DNA of 64,000 nt from Elusimicrobiota bacterium (GTDB lineage Bacteria > Elusimicrobiota > Elusimicrobia > FEN-1173): positions 1 to 64,000 of the forward strand of contig JADJZR010000010.1 of assembly GCA_016715645.1 (NCBI GenBank), given 5' to 3'. A model generated the notes under the pieces. It was not told where the DNA came from. It was given only the letters and a program-made list of their open reading frames with translations, and ran no database searches. The translations under genes and the position numbers were made by a program. This document shows, in pieces, positions 25,451 through 34,712 of the stretch. Each line of letters begins with the position of its first letter. Position 1 is the stretch's first letter.

Positions 25451-27106
25451 TGTTGCGCGTTTATTAAAATGTCCGCTTTCCGTTAAATAGAAATGTCCGC
25501 TTTTTCATATTGTGAATCCTCCAAAACCAAAGGGAGGACACATGAAAAAGAAGGAGCCTACAAATTATGAGCACAAAGGAAATCGACACCTTGAAAATCA
25601 TTCAAGACGTCATCGAAAAGCGAATGAAGCAGCACCGCGCGGGAAGCCTCCTAAAACTGAGCACCCGTCAGGTGCGACGTCTGTGCGGGCGGGTCAGACG
25701 GGAGGGCCAAAGGCCTCCGGCACGGACTCCGCGGCCAGCCCTCCAATCACCAGCTCCCGTCAGGGCGGCTGGACAAAGCGCTCGGTATCGTTCGCACAAC
25801 CTATCTGGACTTTGGCCCGACATTGGCCAATGAAAAGCTTGAAAGCATCAACAAGATCTTCCTGTCCACGTCAATCCTCCGCCGAGGAATGATCGAAAAC
25901 GGGTTGTGGCATCCGCATACGCAGGGGCGGTCCATCGTGCCTGGCGGGAACGCCGCGCCTCCGTTGGCGAATTGGTTCAGCTCGACGGAAGCGATCACGA
26001 TTGGTTTGAAGGTCGCGGGCCGCGGTGCGCACTCTTGATCTTTATCGACGATGCCACCAGCCGTATTCTCTGGGGCGCGTTCATTCCAGTCGAAGATACC
26101 CTCAATCTGCTGGCGTCCGCAAAAAGCTATTTGCTCCAGAATGGCCGGCCCCTCGCTTTATATGTCGACAGAGACTCCATCTACAAGGTCAATCGGCAGG
26201 CGTCTGTCGACGAAAGTCTCAGGACAGGCAACCCCTCACCCAATTCACTCGTGCCATGGGAGAGTTGGGCATTGAGATGATCTTCGCCTTAAGTCCCCAG
26301 GCCAAGGGCCGGTGGAACAGGGGTTTTAAAACGCACCAAGATCGTCTTGTCAAAGAACTCCGGCTGGCAGGCATTTCATCGATGGCGGAAGCTAACGACT
26401 TTCTCCGTCGGACATACATCCCCGCCCACAACGCCCGCTTCGCCGTCATGCCACGGAGCGCCATCGATGTCCATCGCCCGCTGCTGAGCATTCATCGGCT
26501 CGATGAAATCCTCTCTGTTCGTCGAGAACGGGTGGTCTCCAACGATTTCACTCTGAGACTGGAAAACCGGTTCTTTCAAATTCTCCCGGGACAGGTTCTT
26601 CGCGTCCGCCCCCATGACAAGGTCATGCTCGAAATGAGACTCGATGGCACCACACACATTCGCTTTAAAGGGGCCTACCTTCGCTTCAGAGCCCTGACAG
26701 AACGGCCACCCAGGCCCAACCACCCTCACGACCAAAAAGCTCTTGTAAGCCTCGTCCTGGGACTCTTGCCTATGCGTGCCGGGTGAAGGTGAGCCTATGA
26801 TTCCCTCGGCACCCAAAAAAAGACTTCATGACGAAATCGTGTAAAAAAAATGCGGGTTAAGGAAAAAACGGGGTCCAGGCCCATCCCCCCCCCGGACAGG
26901 TTCATGGGGGCTGGGCCATCGGCACTATTCCATTTTATCTCTTCACCTGCTTCCGATAGTGATCGAGTTTGTCGTCATGAGCCAAAAAAACGAAGAGCGG
27001 CGGGCCTTTGGCCGCCCCCAAAAAAACGGAGGAAAAAGAACTTTGAAACCCAAAAGCGGACATTTCTAAAAAATGCAAAAGCGGACATTTCTATTTACTT
27101 GCAACA
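25451..27106 (+). mobile_element. IS1202/ISNCY-like insertion sequence with 15-bp target duplication
   Basis: GGAGTGGAATTTTAG occurs at 25436-25450 and again at 27107-27121, directly flanking the element: a 15-bp target duplication (16 if the ambiguous T is counted). The ends are inverted: TGTTGC at 25451 and GCAACA ending at 27106. Each end also carries two subterminal copies of AAATGTCCGCTTTT or a close variant (25468-25505 and, inverted, 27052-27092). Long duplications are known for the IS1202 group. The internal transposase is frameshifted, so the copy is immobile. Confidence 0.85.
25567..26786 (+). pseudogene. ISNCY/IS1202-like transposase, frameshifted
   Basis: The N-terminus at 25567 (MSTKEIDTLKIIQDVIEKRM, then LKLSTRQVRRLCGRVRREG, an HTH) breaks frame near 25710. 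The sequence continues through NEKLESINKIFLSTSILRRG in another frame. The catalytic core is IFIDDATSRILWGAF (D) and LYVDRDSIYKVN (D). After a further shift, AKGRWNRGFKTHQDRLVKEL has asparagine where family members have the catalytic glutamate. The C-terminal region IPAHNARFAVMPRSAIDVHR is clear. At least three shifts plus the lost glutamate make it dead. Confidence 0.8.
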
Positions 27107-27776
27107 GGAGTGGAATTTTAGTTGACAGGGCCTATAAAAAAGAATCAAGGTTCTGATGTGTATCATGATTTTTTATGCTTGAAAACACAGGAGTATACCT
27201 ATGATAAAAGAAATTAGACCTGACAGTAAGCGACGTGTTATTGAAACTATTGTTTGTCTTTTAACAACTCTTTTTGTTGTCAGCGCATGCGCACCCAAAA
27301 AAGTTGCTCTTCGCCAAGATTTTTGGGGAAATACAGCTTCTCGTGTTGGCGTGGCTTTGGCTCCCACCCCAGAGCTGGATACTCACTTGCTTGGACTCCC
27401 TCTCCTCCAATATGGGATCATCCACTCTGCAAACAGTGATGTGCGTTACATGGCTAAGGGAAATATTGACGGGTCTCGTTTCTCAGTTGTTCGAGATCGG
27501 TTCGTAAAGTTACTTAATGGCAAAGGAATTAAAGCGAAGGCAATACCCGACGTGAAGTATAAAAAAGATCAAGCCGCGGAAATTGCCAAGGCCAATGACG
27601 TAGATACTCTGATTATCTTGAAAGTTAAACAATGGGGTACTTTGCGTAAATATGTAACTGTTTTGTTCGTTCCTGGACCGATAGGCCCTCCGGAGGGTAT
27701 AATGGTCCCCAAAAACTGGACAGGTCGTTAAGCTATAATTCTGTGTCTGGAAGTCTTGAAATAGGAGAAGGAAAAT

Positions 27777-28076
27777 ATGACGACACAGAGCGCGAGGAAG
27801 CAGTATAGCGGGGCGGAAAAAGCGCGAGTGGTGGTGGAAGCGATTCAGGGGATGAAGACGATCAACGAAATCGGGTCACATTACGAGATTCATCCAACAC
27901 AAATCGCGAAGTGGAAGAAACAAGCGCTGGAGGAATTGCCGAATCTTTTTTCGCGACGTCGGGATGATTCGGTGAAATCGGAGCAAGAGGTCAAGGACCA
28001 TCTCTACCAACAGATCGGCCAATTGAAGGTGGAGTTGGACTGGCTAAAAAAAAAGTCTCTACTTTGGAGCGCGTGA
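27777..28076 (+). CDS. IS3-family transposase OrfA
   Basis: 99 residues with an HTH (SAEKARVVVEAIQG-like start, TINEIGSHYEIHPTQIAKWK) and a C-terminal leucine-zipper-like segment (QQIGQLKVELDWLKKK). The frame ends shortly after a run of nine A residues (28046-28054). OrfB lies in the +1 frame relative to OrfA, so the OrfAB fusion needs a +1 or -2 shift, or loss of one A, at this run. The run is a plausible transcriptional slippage site. Confidence 0.88.
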   Translation: MTTQSARKQYSGAEKARVVVEAIQGMKTINEIGSHYEIHPTQIAKWKKQALEELPNLFSRRRDDSVKSEQEVKDHLYQQIGQLKVELDWLKKKSLLWSA

Positions 28077-28899
28077 ACGGCGACAACTAATTGAAGTCGC
28101 GAACCCATCGCTCAGCATCTCGCGACAATGCGGATTGTTGGGATTGGCCAGATCCAGTGTGTATTACGAGCCGGAGCCGGAGGACCCGGAGGATCTGAGG
28201 CTGAAGAGGTTGATCGACGAGGAATTCACACGGCACCCATTCTATGGGCGTAGGCGAATCGCGGCCTGGCTGAATTTGGACCAGGGGGAAACGGTCAACG
28301 AGAAGCGCGTGTGGCGGCTGATGCGGGAGATGGGGCTGGTCGCGATTTACCCGAAACCCCGTCTGAGCAGACCGGGGGCGGGCCATCGAATCTATCCCTA
28401 TCTTTTGAGGGGGATGGCGGTGGGAAAACCGAACCAGGTCTGGGCGACGGACATCACGTATATCCGACTGGCGCGAGGGTTCGTCTATCTGGTTGTTGTC
28501 ATGGACTGGTTCAGTCGTTACGTCATTAGCTGGCGGTTGTCGACCACGCTCGACACGGCGTTTTGCCTGGAGGCCTTGGATGAGGCGCTTGGAGAAGGAG
28601 TTCCGGAAATATTTAATTCGGATCAGGGGTCACAGTTCACCAGCGAGGAATTCACGCATCGGTTGACGGTGTCAAACATCCGGATCAGCATGGACGGTCG
28701 AGGCCGAGCCCACGACAATATTTTTGTCGAGCGGCTGTGGCGGTCGGTAAAACATGAGGAGGTGTATCCGGCGCAATATATGGACATGATCGATGCGCGA
28801 AGTGGTTTGGCTCGATACTTTCCGTTTTACAACCATGAGCGACGACATCAGTCGCTCGGCCGGAAAACGCCGGCGGAGGTGTACGCAAGACAAGGATAA
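28048..28899 (+). CDS. IS3-family transposase OrfB (DDE integrase)
   Basis: The open frame begins at the A-run (28048) and encodes a region like SLSISRQCGLLGLARSSVYY, then the HTH-like HPFYGRRRIAAWLN. The rve core carries all three catalytic residues: ATDITYIRLARGFVYLVVVM (D), IFNSDQGSQFTSEEF (D) and HDNIFVERLWRSVKHEEVY (E). It ends KTPAEVYARQG. With a separate start (TTG at 28135, 254 residues) it would lack the first ~30 residues, so it is probably made as an OrfAB fusion by frameshifting. Confidence 0.88.
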   Translation, partial: KKSLYFGARERRQLIEVANPSLSISRQCGLLGLARSSVYYEPEPEDPEDLRLKRLIDEEFTRHPFYGRRRIAAWLNLDQGETVNEKRVWRLMREMGLVAIYPKPRLSRPGAGHRIYPYLLRGMAVGKPNQVWATDITYIRLARGFVYLVVVMDWFSRYVISWRLSTTLDTAFCLEALDEALGEGVPEIFNSDQGSQFTSEEFTHRLTVSNIRISMDGRGRAHDNIFVERLWRSVKHEEVYPAQYMDMIDARSGLARYFPFYNHERRHQSLGRKTPAEVYARQG

Positions 28900-29390
28900 A
28901 TTGCGTAAGAGGCGGCGTGAATACGGCGACATCGGAACAAAGGAGGAGAGCTCAGAAGTCTAAAATTCACTCAAGATTGACGGGCGGAATGAAAGCTTAA
29001 TTTCTCTAAAAAATTGTCTTGACAATGGGGGCCACCTTAGGGATATTTTAACGTAGAAGGTCAAATGGTTTCGTTGACCACTGGAGAAACATCTTGGTCC
29101 GCTTTTATGGAATTACCAGCGGCCGTTGTCCCCATCGAGGAACCTTGGGATCAAAAAACGGAAGGATTTCCGAATATTATCGAAGCGATTAAAACCGCCG
29201 GGGAAAATGCCAGTCTTTTTTTGGCGAAAGATTTTTTTGGAGATAAGGTTCAATGGGATCCGATCGATTTTTCTAAAAAATAATTTTATAAAAAATGGTT
29301 ACCCGCCTGGTTAATCCAAACCCGGCGGGCAACCCGGGGGAAACCAGGCAGATAGGCTTCCGTGCGCCCAATCAGGTGGTGGCGAGAAGA

Positions 29391-29463
29391 GATCGACGGA
29401 TCTTGGGGTTCTTTCGGAATCCTTGGTGAACAAAAAGGTAAGGGTCTACCCCACGGCCACTAT
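29391..29463 (+). pseudogene. porV-like internal remnant F
   Basis: GACGGAT, CTTTCGGA, GAACAAAAAGGTAAGGGTCT and CACGGCCACTA align in order with 24143-24215 of the intact porV gene (the codons for TDLGVLSDPLANKKLRVSAT), with scattered indels. It is a different part of the gene from remnants A-E. It lies between the interrupted lipoprotein gene and a terminator and has no usable frame. Confidence 0.65.
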
Positions 29464-29504
29464 GCAATCGAAGTGATCTTTGAAGGAAGATTTAACGGCG
29501 TAAC

Positions 29505-29543
29505 AAAAAGCCCGCAGGCGCGAACAGCGCCTGCGGGCTTTTT
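29505..29543. terminator. Bidirectional Rho-independent terminator
   Basis: A perfect 13-bp stem, AGCCCGCAGGCGC (29509-29521) and GCGCCTGCGGGCT (29527-29539), with loop GAACA, is flanked by AAAAA on the left and TTTTTG on the right. It can terminate both the rightward lipoprotein transcript and the leftward-transcribed gene that ends at 29562. Confidence 0.9.
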
Positions 29544-29561
29544 GTTGTGATTATCGTTGCT

Positions 29562-30281
29562 TTATAGACCGGCCAACCACTCCGTGACTTCCAGGGGGAA
29601 AATCTTGGAATAAAGGCCCGATGCGTTTAGGCGGTTAACGATCTCTTCCGCAATGTAATCCCCGAGTGTTCGTGACGTTGCATTAATGACGAGCGGAGTC
29701 ACGCCAGGGCTATACTGGGTAAAAACCAGGCCACTGATGAACGCAATGGCACCGACCTCAAACCAGCTGATTTCTGTCCACGTCCGATTAATAGAAGAAT
29801 GGCGGATGTCCAATTTGATCGGCAAAGAGAATTTGTCGATCGATTTATTTTTTACCGTGTCGAACAGAACGACTTCCACATCATAGTTGACTTTATAGAC
29901 ATATCCGTTCCACGCGGGAGCAAATACAAGAAACCCTGGAAAGTTAATCCAGAAATTCGCCCCAGATCCTTTGTAATGCGGAGTTATTGAAACCCGGGCT
30001 TCAACATCCACTTTGTTGTGCCCATTGGCATTGTAAGGATAAACAACCTTCGTGGTGTATTTCTGAAGCTCGGACCCGACCTCTTTCACAATTTGTCGAA
30101 GCTCCGGGTTGTCGCCTTCATCAAAAACAATCCCGACAGTGATTGGTTTATTAACCTTTTGAACCAATGCGTCCGATTTGTATTCGGAAATATTCTTGAC
30201 CTCTAATGTATGAGAACATCCTATCATCAAGGCCCCAACAAGCGCCAAGTTAATGCCTTTTGCCCAATTCACATGCAACAT
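29562..30281 (-). CDS. Predicted lipoprotein, function unknown
   Basis: The ATG at 30281 follows AAGGAGG with good spacing and gives 239 residues. The signal ends in a lipobox (ALMIGCSH, Cys at ~20). The mature part has KPITVGIVFDEGDNPELRQI followed by a strand-rich region and NFWINFPGFLVFAPAWNGYV, which may touch the membrane. No family is recognised with confidence. It is convergent with the interrupted lipoprotein gene and shares the bidirectional terminator with it. Confidence 0.7.
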   Translation of the reverse strand: MLHVNWAKGINLALVGALMIGCSHTLEVKNISEYKSDALVQKVNKPITVGIVFDEGDNPELRQIVKEVGSELQKYTTKVVYPYNANGHNKVDVEARVSITPHYKGSGANFWINFPGFLVFAPAWNGYVYKVNYDVEVVLFDTVKNKSIDKFSLPIKLDIRHSSINRTWTEISWFEVGAIAFISGLVFTQYSPGVTPLVINATSRTLGDYIAEEIVNRLNASGLYSKIFPLEVTEWLAGL

Positions 30282-30331
30282 GCGATCGATCCTCCTTGAA
30301 TTAACCACGAATTATGACTAAATTTAACCAA

Positions 30332-30901
30332 TTAAAATGATCGGCTTAACACCACCGCCATACCGTCGCGCCCTTGCGTCTTCACATCGAGCTTATACCC
30401 CTTTTTCTTTCCGAGATTTTCGAGGCGCTCAACTTCGTTTCCGCGGGAAATTCCCCAGATACCGAGACCGGCGCCGACAGCAACGACCGCCAGACCAATC
30501 CCCATCTTAGCGCTTCCGCTATCCAACTTATCCTGAGCTGTATTTTTGTGCTCTTCGTTATCGCAAAGGATCTCGTTTCCACTTTTATAGCAACCGGGTG
30601 TACTCTCGGCATCGTTGTATTCGGAGTAGCCATTCACCAACACCACTGTTCCAGCCACAGCGCCCCCCACGCCGGCGATCAAAAGACCGACACGTTGGGC
30701 CTTGGCGGCTTCTAATTGTTGCCGCCAACGCAACTCATTTTTGGCATGACGCTCATCCGGTTCGGCCTTTGAAACAACCGAAGGAGATGTTTCTTCCCGT
30801 TTTGAGTTTGTTGGTTGAAATTCCTCGGCCGAAACACCGGAAGGAGTTATTGCTAAAGAAAAAAACAATAACGTCAAAATGATATTTTTTCGCTTTGTCA
30901 T
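30332..30901 (-). CDS. Exported/membrane protein, function unknown
   Basis: 189 residues from MTKRKNIILTLLFFSLAITP, a signal peptide. A charged linker (ERHAKNELRWRQQLEAAKAQ) leads to two hydrophobic helices (VGLLIAGVGGAVAGTVVLV and MGIGLAVVAVGAGLGIWGIS). Between them is a polar loop with two cysteines (PGCYKSGNEILCDNEE). It sits 50 bases upstream of the minus-strand lipoprotein gene and is probably co-transcribed with it. No named family is recognised. Confidence 0.65.
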   Translation of the reverse strand: MTKRKNIILTLLFFSLAITPSGVSAEEFQPTNSKREETSPSVVSKAEPDERHAKNELRWRQQLEAAKAQRVGLLIAGVGGAVAGTVVLVNGYSEYNDAESTPGCYKSGNEILCDNEEHKNTAQDKLDSGSAKMGIGLAVVAVGAGLGIWGISRGNEVERLENLGKKKGYKLDVKTQGRDGMAVVLSRSF

Positions 30902-31068
30902 AGGCCCCACTTTTGTTGTTTTAATTTTAATAGCCGGGGGATTTTATCACAAATATTGTTTTTTGTGTATAGACTATTCGTATTGTCGCATCTCCGATTC
31001 AAATAGGGCCTATATATTTATAGTAGAATGGGCAGCGTTACATTTCAAACACAGACTATGGGGGCGAC

Positions 31069-31779
31069 ATGAAACTCGTCACTGTTGGAAAATTCGGAGT
31101 ATTGGTGGGCTTCGTAGGGTTAGTCTTGGGGACGGGGTGCGTGAGCAGTGGGAAATACAAGAAGGTGGTGACGGACAACGACGGGCTTAAGGCCCAACTG
31201 ACCGATTCGACCGCTAAGGCGGCGGAACTTGAAAAGGGGTTGGCTCAAGCCCAACGAGAGAAGGACGCCCTGGTCGAACAGAGCAAACAATCCCAGGCTA
31301 ATTATAACCAGTTGGTTGGCCAGCTCTCCAAAGAAGTGGAACAGGGCCAACTCAAAGTGACCCAATACAAAAACATGTTGACCGTCGATGTGGCCGAACA
31401 GATCTTCTTTGATTCCGGTAGCGCCAAAATGAAACCCTCCGGCGCCGACGTGCTAAAAAAACTTGGCGACACTTTGAAACAATACGAGGGGAAAATAATC
31501 CGCGTGGTGGGCCATACGGACAACGTTCCGCTCGGGAAATCGTCTCGGGAATTTCCCACCAATTGGGAACTGTCCGCGATCCGGGCCACGAATGTGGTTC
31601 GGTTTCTTGAGGAAAAGTGCGCCATTGACCCCAAATTGCTTATCACTTCGGGCCGAGGGGAACACCAGCCCGTTGCCCCCAACGACACCCCGGAAGGGCG
31701 CCAAAAAAATCGCCGCATCGAGATCATGTTGTTGGACAAAAGCATGGTTGAGGCCATGACCGCGGCGACGGGGAACTAA
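31069..31779 (+). CDS. OmpA/Pal-like peptidoglycan-binding lipoprotein
   Basis: 236 residues. The lipoprotein signal ends LVLGTGCVSS. A helical, coiled-coil region follows (~30-95: DSTAKAAELEKGLAQAQREK). The C-terminal OmpA domain (~105-225) has FFDSGSAKMKPSGADVLKKL, VVGHTDNVPL, NWELSAIRATNVVRFL and PEGRQKNRRIEIML, with the Asp and Arg that hold diaminopimelate. It would tether the outer membrane to peptidoglycan. The autotransporter gene begins 22 bases downstream, so an operon is likely. Confidence 0.9.
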   Translation: MKLVTVGKFGVLVGFVGLVLGTGCVSSGKYKKVVTDNDGLKAQLTDSTAKAAELEKGLAQAQREKDALVEQSKQSQANYNQLVGQLSKEVEQGQLKVTQYKNMLTVDVAEQIFFDSGSAKMKPSGADVLKKLGDTLKQYEGKIIRVVGHTDNVPLGKSSREFPTNWELSAIRATNVVRFLEEKCAIDPKLLITSGRGEHQPVAPNDTPEGRQKNRRIEIMLLDKSMVEAMTAATGN

Positions 31780-31801
31780 ATTTGAAGTTAAGGCGATAAA
31801 G

Positions 31802-34696
31802 GTGGGCGTAAGTCAATTAGTGTACTCCGTCCCCTTGCTGGGGTTGTTGGTGGGGGGGGCCTTCGCTTCGACCACCACGTGGGTGGGGGGGGATGGGGTT
31901 TGGTCTGATGACACAAAATGGTCGGATGGACCGCCTGCGAACGGGGACTATGTTCAGTTTTCTGGGCCTGGGGCGGTTATTTCGAATGATATTGCCCCGT
32001 TGTCTTTGCGGGAAATTGAATTTTCCTTTAACGCCGGGCCCCTCACCTTATCGGGCCAGGGGCTGTCTTTTGAACAGGACAGCAAGATCCGAAACGAATC
32101 TTCTCAAACCCAAACTCTTTCTTTTTCCGGTCCCTTGTCGGAACTTGAATTTATTTCAGCGCATAATGGGGCGGTGGTGTTCAATTCCACACTGACCACG
32201 GTTGATGCCAGTAAAACCCTCGAAGTTTCTGGTAATCCAAACGTCTCGGTGACGTTTAATCAGGAAATCACTGGATATTCCTCGGTTCGAGTCGTAAACT
32301 CAGGGGCGTATTTCAACGAACGAGTCACGGCCCCGTTGCTGATTGAGGCTTCCACGGCCGTGGTCCGCGCTGAAACGCGAGATTCCGCAGTGACCCTTCG
32401 GTTTGGGGGCGCCCTCGTATTGGCGTCTACCGTTTCTTTATCGGGCGACCTCGTCGTTGGAGAACCCATAGCAACAACCTCGGCGACCATCGATACCAAC
32501 GGGTTTAATTTCTTGATTTCTGGCCAAGTAACCGACGAAGTCGGTGCCAGCGAAATTCCGGGAAAACTTGTCAAAACCGGCGCGGGCATACTGGAACTTT
32601 CCGGTGATAACAGCGTGTTGGGGTGGAGCGGGGGGACGACTATTCGCGAAGGAACGGTTAAGGCCGGGTCGGGGACTGCGTTTCGCGGTGGGACGTCGTT
32701 CACCTTGGCTAACAGTTCCGGCGTGGTTTTGGATTTGAACGGGCACTCCTTTTCTTTGGCCACTCTCGATGGCGGGGGGGAGAGCGGGGGCACCGTGAAT
32801 TTGGGGAGCGGAGTGTTGACGATCAGTTCGTCCACTTCCAGCCAGTTTGCGGGGCGTATTGTCGGCACCGGGTCTTTGGTTAAAGACAGTTCTGGAACTT
32901 TGACCCTGATGGGAGCGAACACCTATTCGGGTGGAACCGTGGTTTCCAGCGGGACCTTGAAGGGCAACGGGCGCGGAATTCAAGGGGCGATTTCGAACAA
33001 TGCCGCTGTTGTCTTCGACGAGCTTGATTCCGGGACCTACGGCGGCGTTTTGTCTGGGTCAGGGACACTTGAAAAAACTGGGCTGGGAACCCTTGTCCTT
33101 TCGGGGTCCAACACTTTTTCCGGCGGCACAACTCTCACCCATGGCGTTCTGGCCGTGGGCAACGAACGGGCGTTGGGAACAGGGGCGGTTACCGTGAACG
33201 AGGGAACGTTGAAGGGCAACGGGGCGCCGATCGCTATTCGTGTCGGCGGTGATTACACCCAATACCAGGGAACTTTAGCTTTGACTTTATACAGCCCAGG
33301 CCTTTTTGACCAGCTGGTGGCCACGGGAAATGTCAATCTGGGCGGGCGGCTGGACCTGGCCGTGGACAGCGCCTATTTGCCCGTGGGAATTACCACCTAT
33401 TCCATTGTTAACTCCCGTGGTGGCTCCGTTAACAACACTTTCCAATTTGAGGCTGGGGGAGCTTCTCTTCGATTCCAGCTGGGTTATTCGTTGAACGAAA
33501 TCGTTTTAACCACTGAAAAAACGCCCTACCTTTCCCACGCCCGCACAGCCAATTCGCAGGCGATGGCGGGATATCTGGACACGCTGTATCCCACAGCCAC
33601 AAGGGATTTGGGACTTGTGATGGGGGAACTCAACATTTTGTCTGCGGACCGTTTGGGAGCGGCCCTTAAGGCTTTGTCACCTCAACCCTACCAGGTATTG
33701 GGGTCTGTGGGGGTTGGGACTCTGGCCGGCTTTTCCCAACGGATTTATAGCCAATTGGCTCGGTCGCGGGCGGCGTCGCGGGGGCATCGGGTGGTGGAAG
33801 AAGGGCTTTCCCTGAGCGCGTCGGCCGGAGTGCCCGACAGCGGGTGGGAAAACGATCCGTTCTATGTGCCGCCCAAACGGTGGGGCCTGTTTATCACGGG
33901 CGACGGACGGTACTCCACTTTCAAGGGAGACTCCGATGTGGCCGACCAAACCATCACGGGCGGGGGGGTTACCGCGGGAGTGGATGTGCGTGTTACCGAC
34001 CTGTTCACGCTGGGTTTAGCCCTGGGGTATGGTGTCAGCCAGTCCGAAACCGATGACGATTCCATATCGGTGGATGGGACATCCCTCACTCCTGCCGTCT
34101 ATGGAAGTGCTAATTTTAATCGGACTTACCTGAACAGCCTTTTGGCGGTCCAAAATTCCAATTACTCGGCTTCCCGCCAGGTGGTTTACGCTTCCCAAAA
34201 CCGCACGGCCCAATCCGATCCGACGGGGGAAGGATGGGCCCTGGGGGTTGAGGCAGGACATACGATGCCGACTTTGATCGGAAATTTTGTTCCCCTGGTG
34301 GGTCTGCAAATGGCCCGGGAAACCGTGGATCCCTTCGTTGAATCGGGTGCGGGCGACGTTTCTTTATCAGTCAAAGAAATTGAACAGGAATCCTTGTCCA
34401 CGGACCTGGGCCTTCGCTTCGAACATCAAGTCACTCAGGATCCCCGGGACAGGTTTGAGGGACGATTATCCTGGCGCCATGAGTTTCGCGATGGGGCCGA
34501 TATTCAGGCGGGCTTTGCGGGGCAAGGCGGGTCGTTCACCGTGGCTGGGTCGCCGATGGGCGGCGATTTTGTGCGGGTGGGAGGAGAATTTTCGGCCGCA
34601 CTATTGGATTCGCTGTCGCTCTTTTTATCCTATGATGGTGACATCGGAGACAGTATGACGCACCGGGCGGTGGGCGGGGTGCGTTGGGATTTTTAA
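31802..34696 (+). CDS. Type V autotransporter with PATR-type passenger
   Basis: A GTG start gives 964 residues with signal peptide LVYSVPLLGLLVGGAFAS. The passenger (~25-680) contains autotransporter-associated repeats such as LVKTGAGILELSGDNSVLGW, SSGTLTLMGANTYSGGTVVS and TGLGTLVLSGSNTFSGGTTL. A linker (~560-690) precedes a C-terminal barrel (~695-964, from RWGLFITGDGRYSTFKGDSD) ending GGVRWDF with the terminal Phe required by the Bam complex. It follows the OmpA-like gene closely. The passenger function (adhesion or other) cannot be told. Confidence 0.88.
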   Translation: MGVSQLVYSVPLLGLLVGGAFASTTTWVGGDGVWSDDTKWSDGPPANGDYVQFSGPGAVISNDIAPLSLREIEFSFNAGPLTLSGQGLSFEQDSKIRNESSQTQTLSFSGPLSELEFISAHNGAVVFNSTLTTVDASKTLEVSGNPNVSVTFNQEITGYSSVRVVNSGAYFNERVTAPLLIEASTAVVRAETRDSAVTLRFGGALVLASTVSLSGDLVVGEPIATTSATIDTNGFNFLISGQVTDEVGASEIPGKLVKTGAGILELSGDNSVLGWSGGTTIREGTVKAGSGTAFRGGTSFTLANSSGVVLDLNGHSFSLATLDGGGESGGTVNLGSGVLTISSSTSSQFAGRIVGTGSLVKDSSGTLTLMGANTYSGGTVVSSGTLKGNGRGIQGAISNNAAVVFDELDSGTYGGVLSGSGTLEKTGLGTLVLSGSNTFSGGTTLTHGVLAVGNERALGTGAVTVNEGTLKGNGAPIAIRVGGDYTQYQGTLALTLYSPGLFDQLVATGNVNLGGRLDLAVDSAYLPVGITTYSIVNSRGGSVNNTFQFEAGGASLRFQLGYSLNEIVLTTEKTPYLSHARTANSQAMAGYLDTLYPTATRDLGLVMGELNILSADRLGAALKALSPQPYQVLGSVGVGTLAGFSQRIYSQLARSRAASRGHRVVEEGLSLSASAGVPDSGWENDPFYVPPKRWGLFITGDGRYSTFKGDSDVADQTITGGGVTAGVDVRVTDLFTLGLALGYGVSQSETDDDSISVDGTSLTPAVYGSANFNRTYLNSLLAVQNSNYSASRQVVYASQNRTAQSDPTGEGWALGVEAGHTMPTLIGNFVPLVGLQMARETVDPFVESGAGDVSLSVKEIEQESLSTDLGLRFEHQVTQDPRDRFEGRLSWRHEFRDGADIQAGFAGQGGSFTVAGSPMGGDFVRVGGEFSAALLDSLSLFLSYDGDIGDSMTHRAVGGVRWDF

Positions 34697-34712
34697 TATA
34701 AAGGAGAACACA

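Larger units (their letters stand above)
27698..29039 (+). mobile_element. IS3-family element with 3-bp target duplication
   Basis: GGG at 27695-27697 and at 29040-29042 flank a 1,342-bp element. Its ends share the inverted pattern TATAATGGTCCCC (left) and, read on the minus strand, TAAGGTGGCCCCC (right). orfA and orfB lie inside. IS3 elements usually duplicate 3-5 bp. The element splits a lipoprotein gene, whose frame is restored by exact removal. It appears young: both transposase ORFs and the ends are well preserved. Confidence 0.82.
27201..29283 (+). pseudogene. Predicted lipoprotein gene interrupted by an IS3 element
   Basis: The 5' part (27201-27697) encodes a lipoprotein signal with lipobox VVSAC, then a CsgG/DUF799-like body (VGVALAPTPELDTHLLGLPL, EIAKANDVDTLIILKVKQWG). 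The 3' part (29043-29283) encodes NVEGQMVSLTTGETSWSAFM and EPWDQKTEGFPNIIEAIKTA. Joining base 27697 to base 29043 gives one continuous 245-residue frame, reading GPPEGYFNVEGQMVS across the joint. The element and one GGG copy account exactly for the gap. As it stands, a truncated protein ending a few codons into the IS would be made. Confidence 0.85.

Noticed and set aside
29065..29283. Independent small gene downstream of the IS3 element
   Set aside because: It reads as the missing C-terminus of the lipoprotein; joining across the IS with a 3-bp duplication restores one frame exactly.
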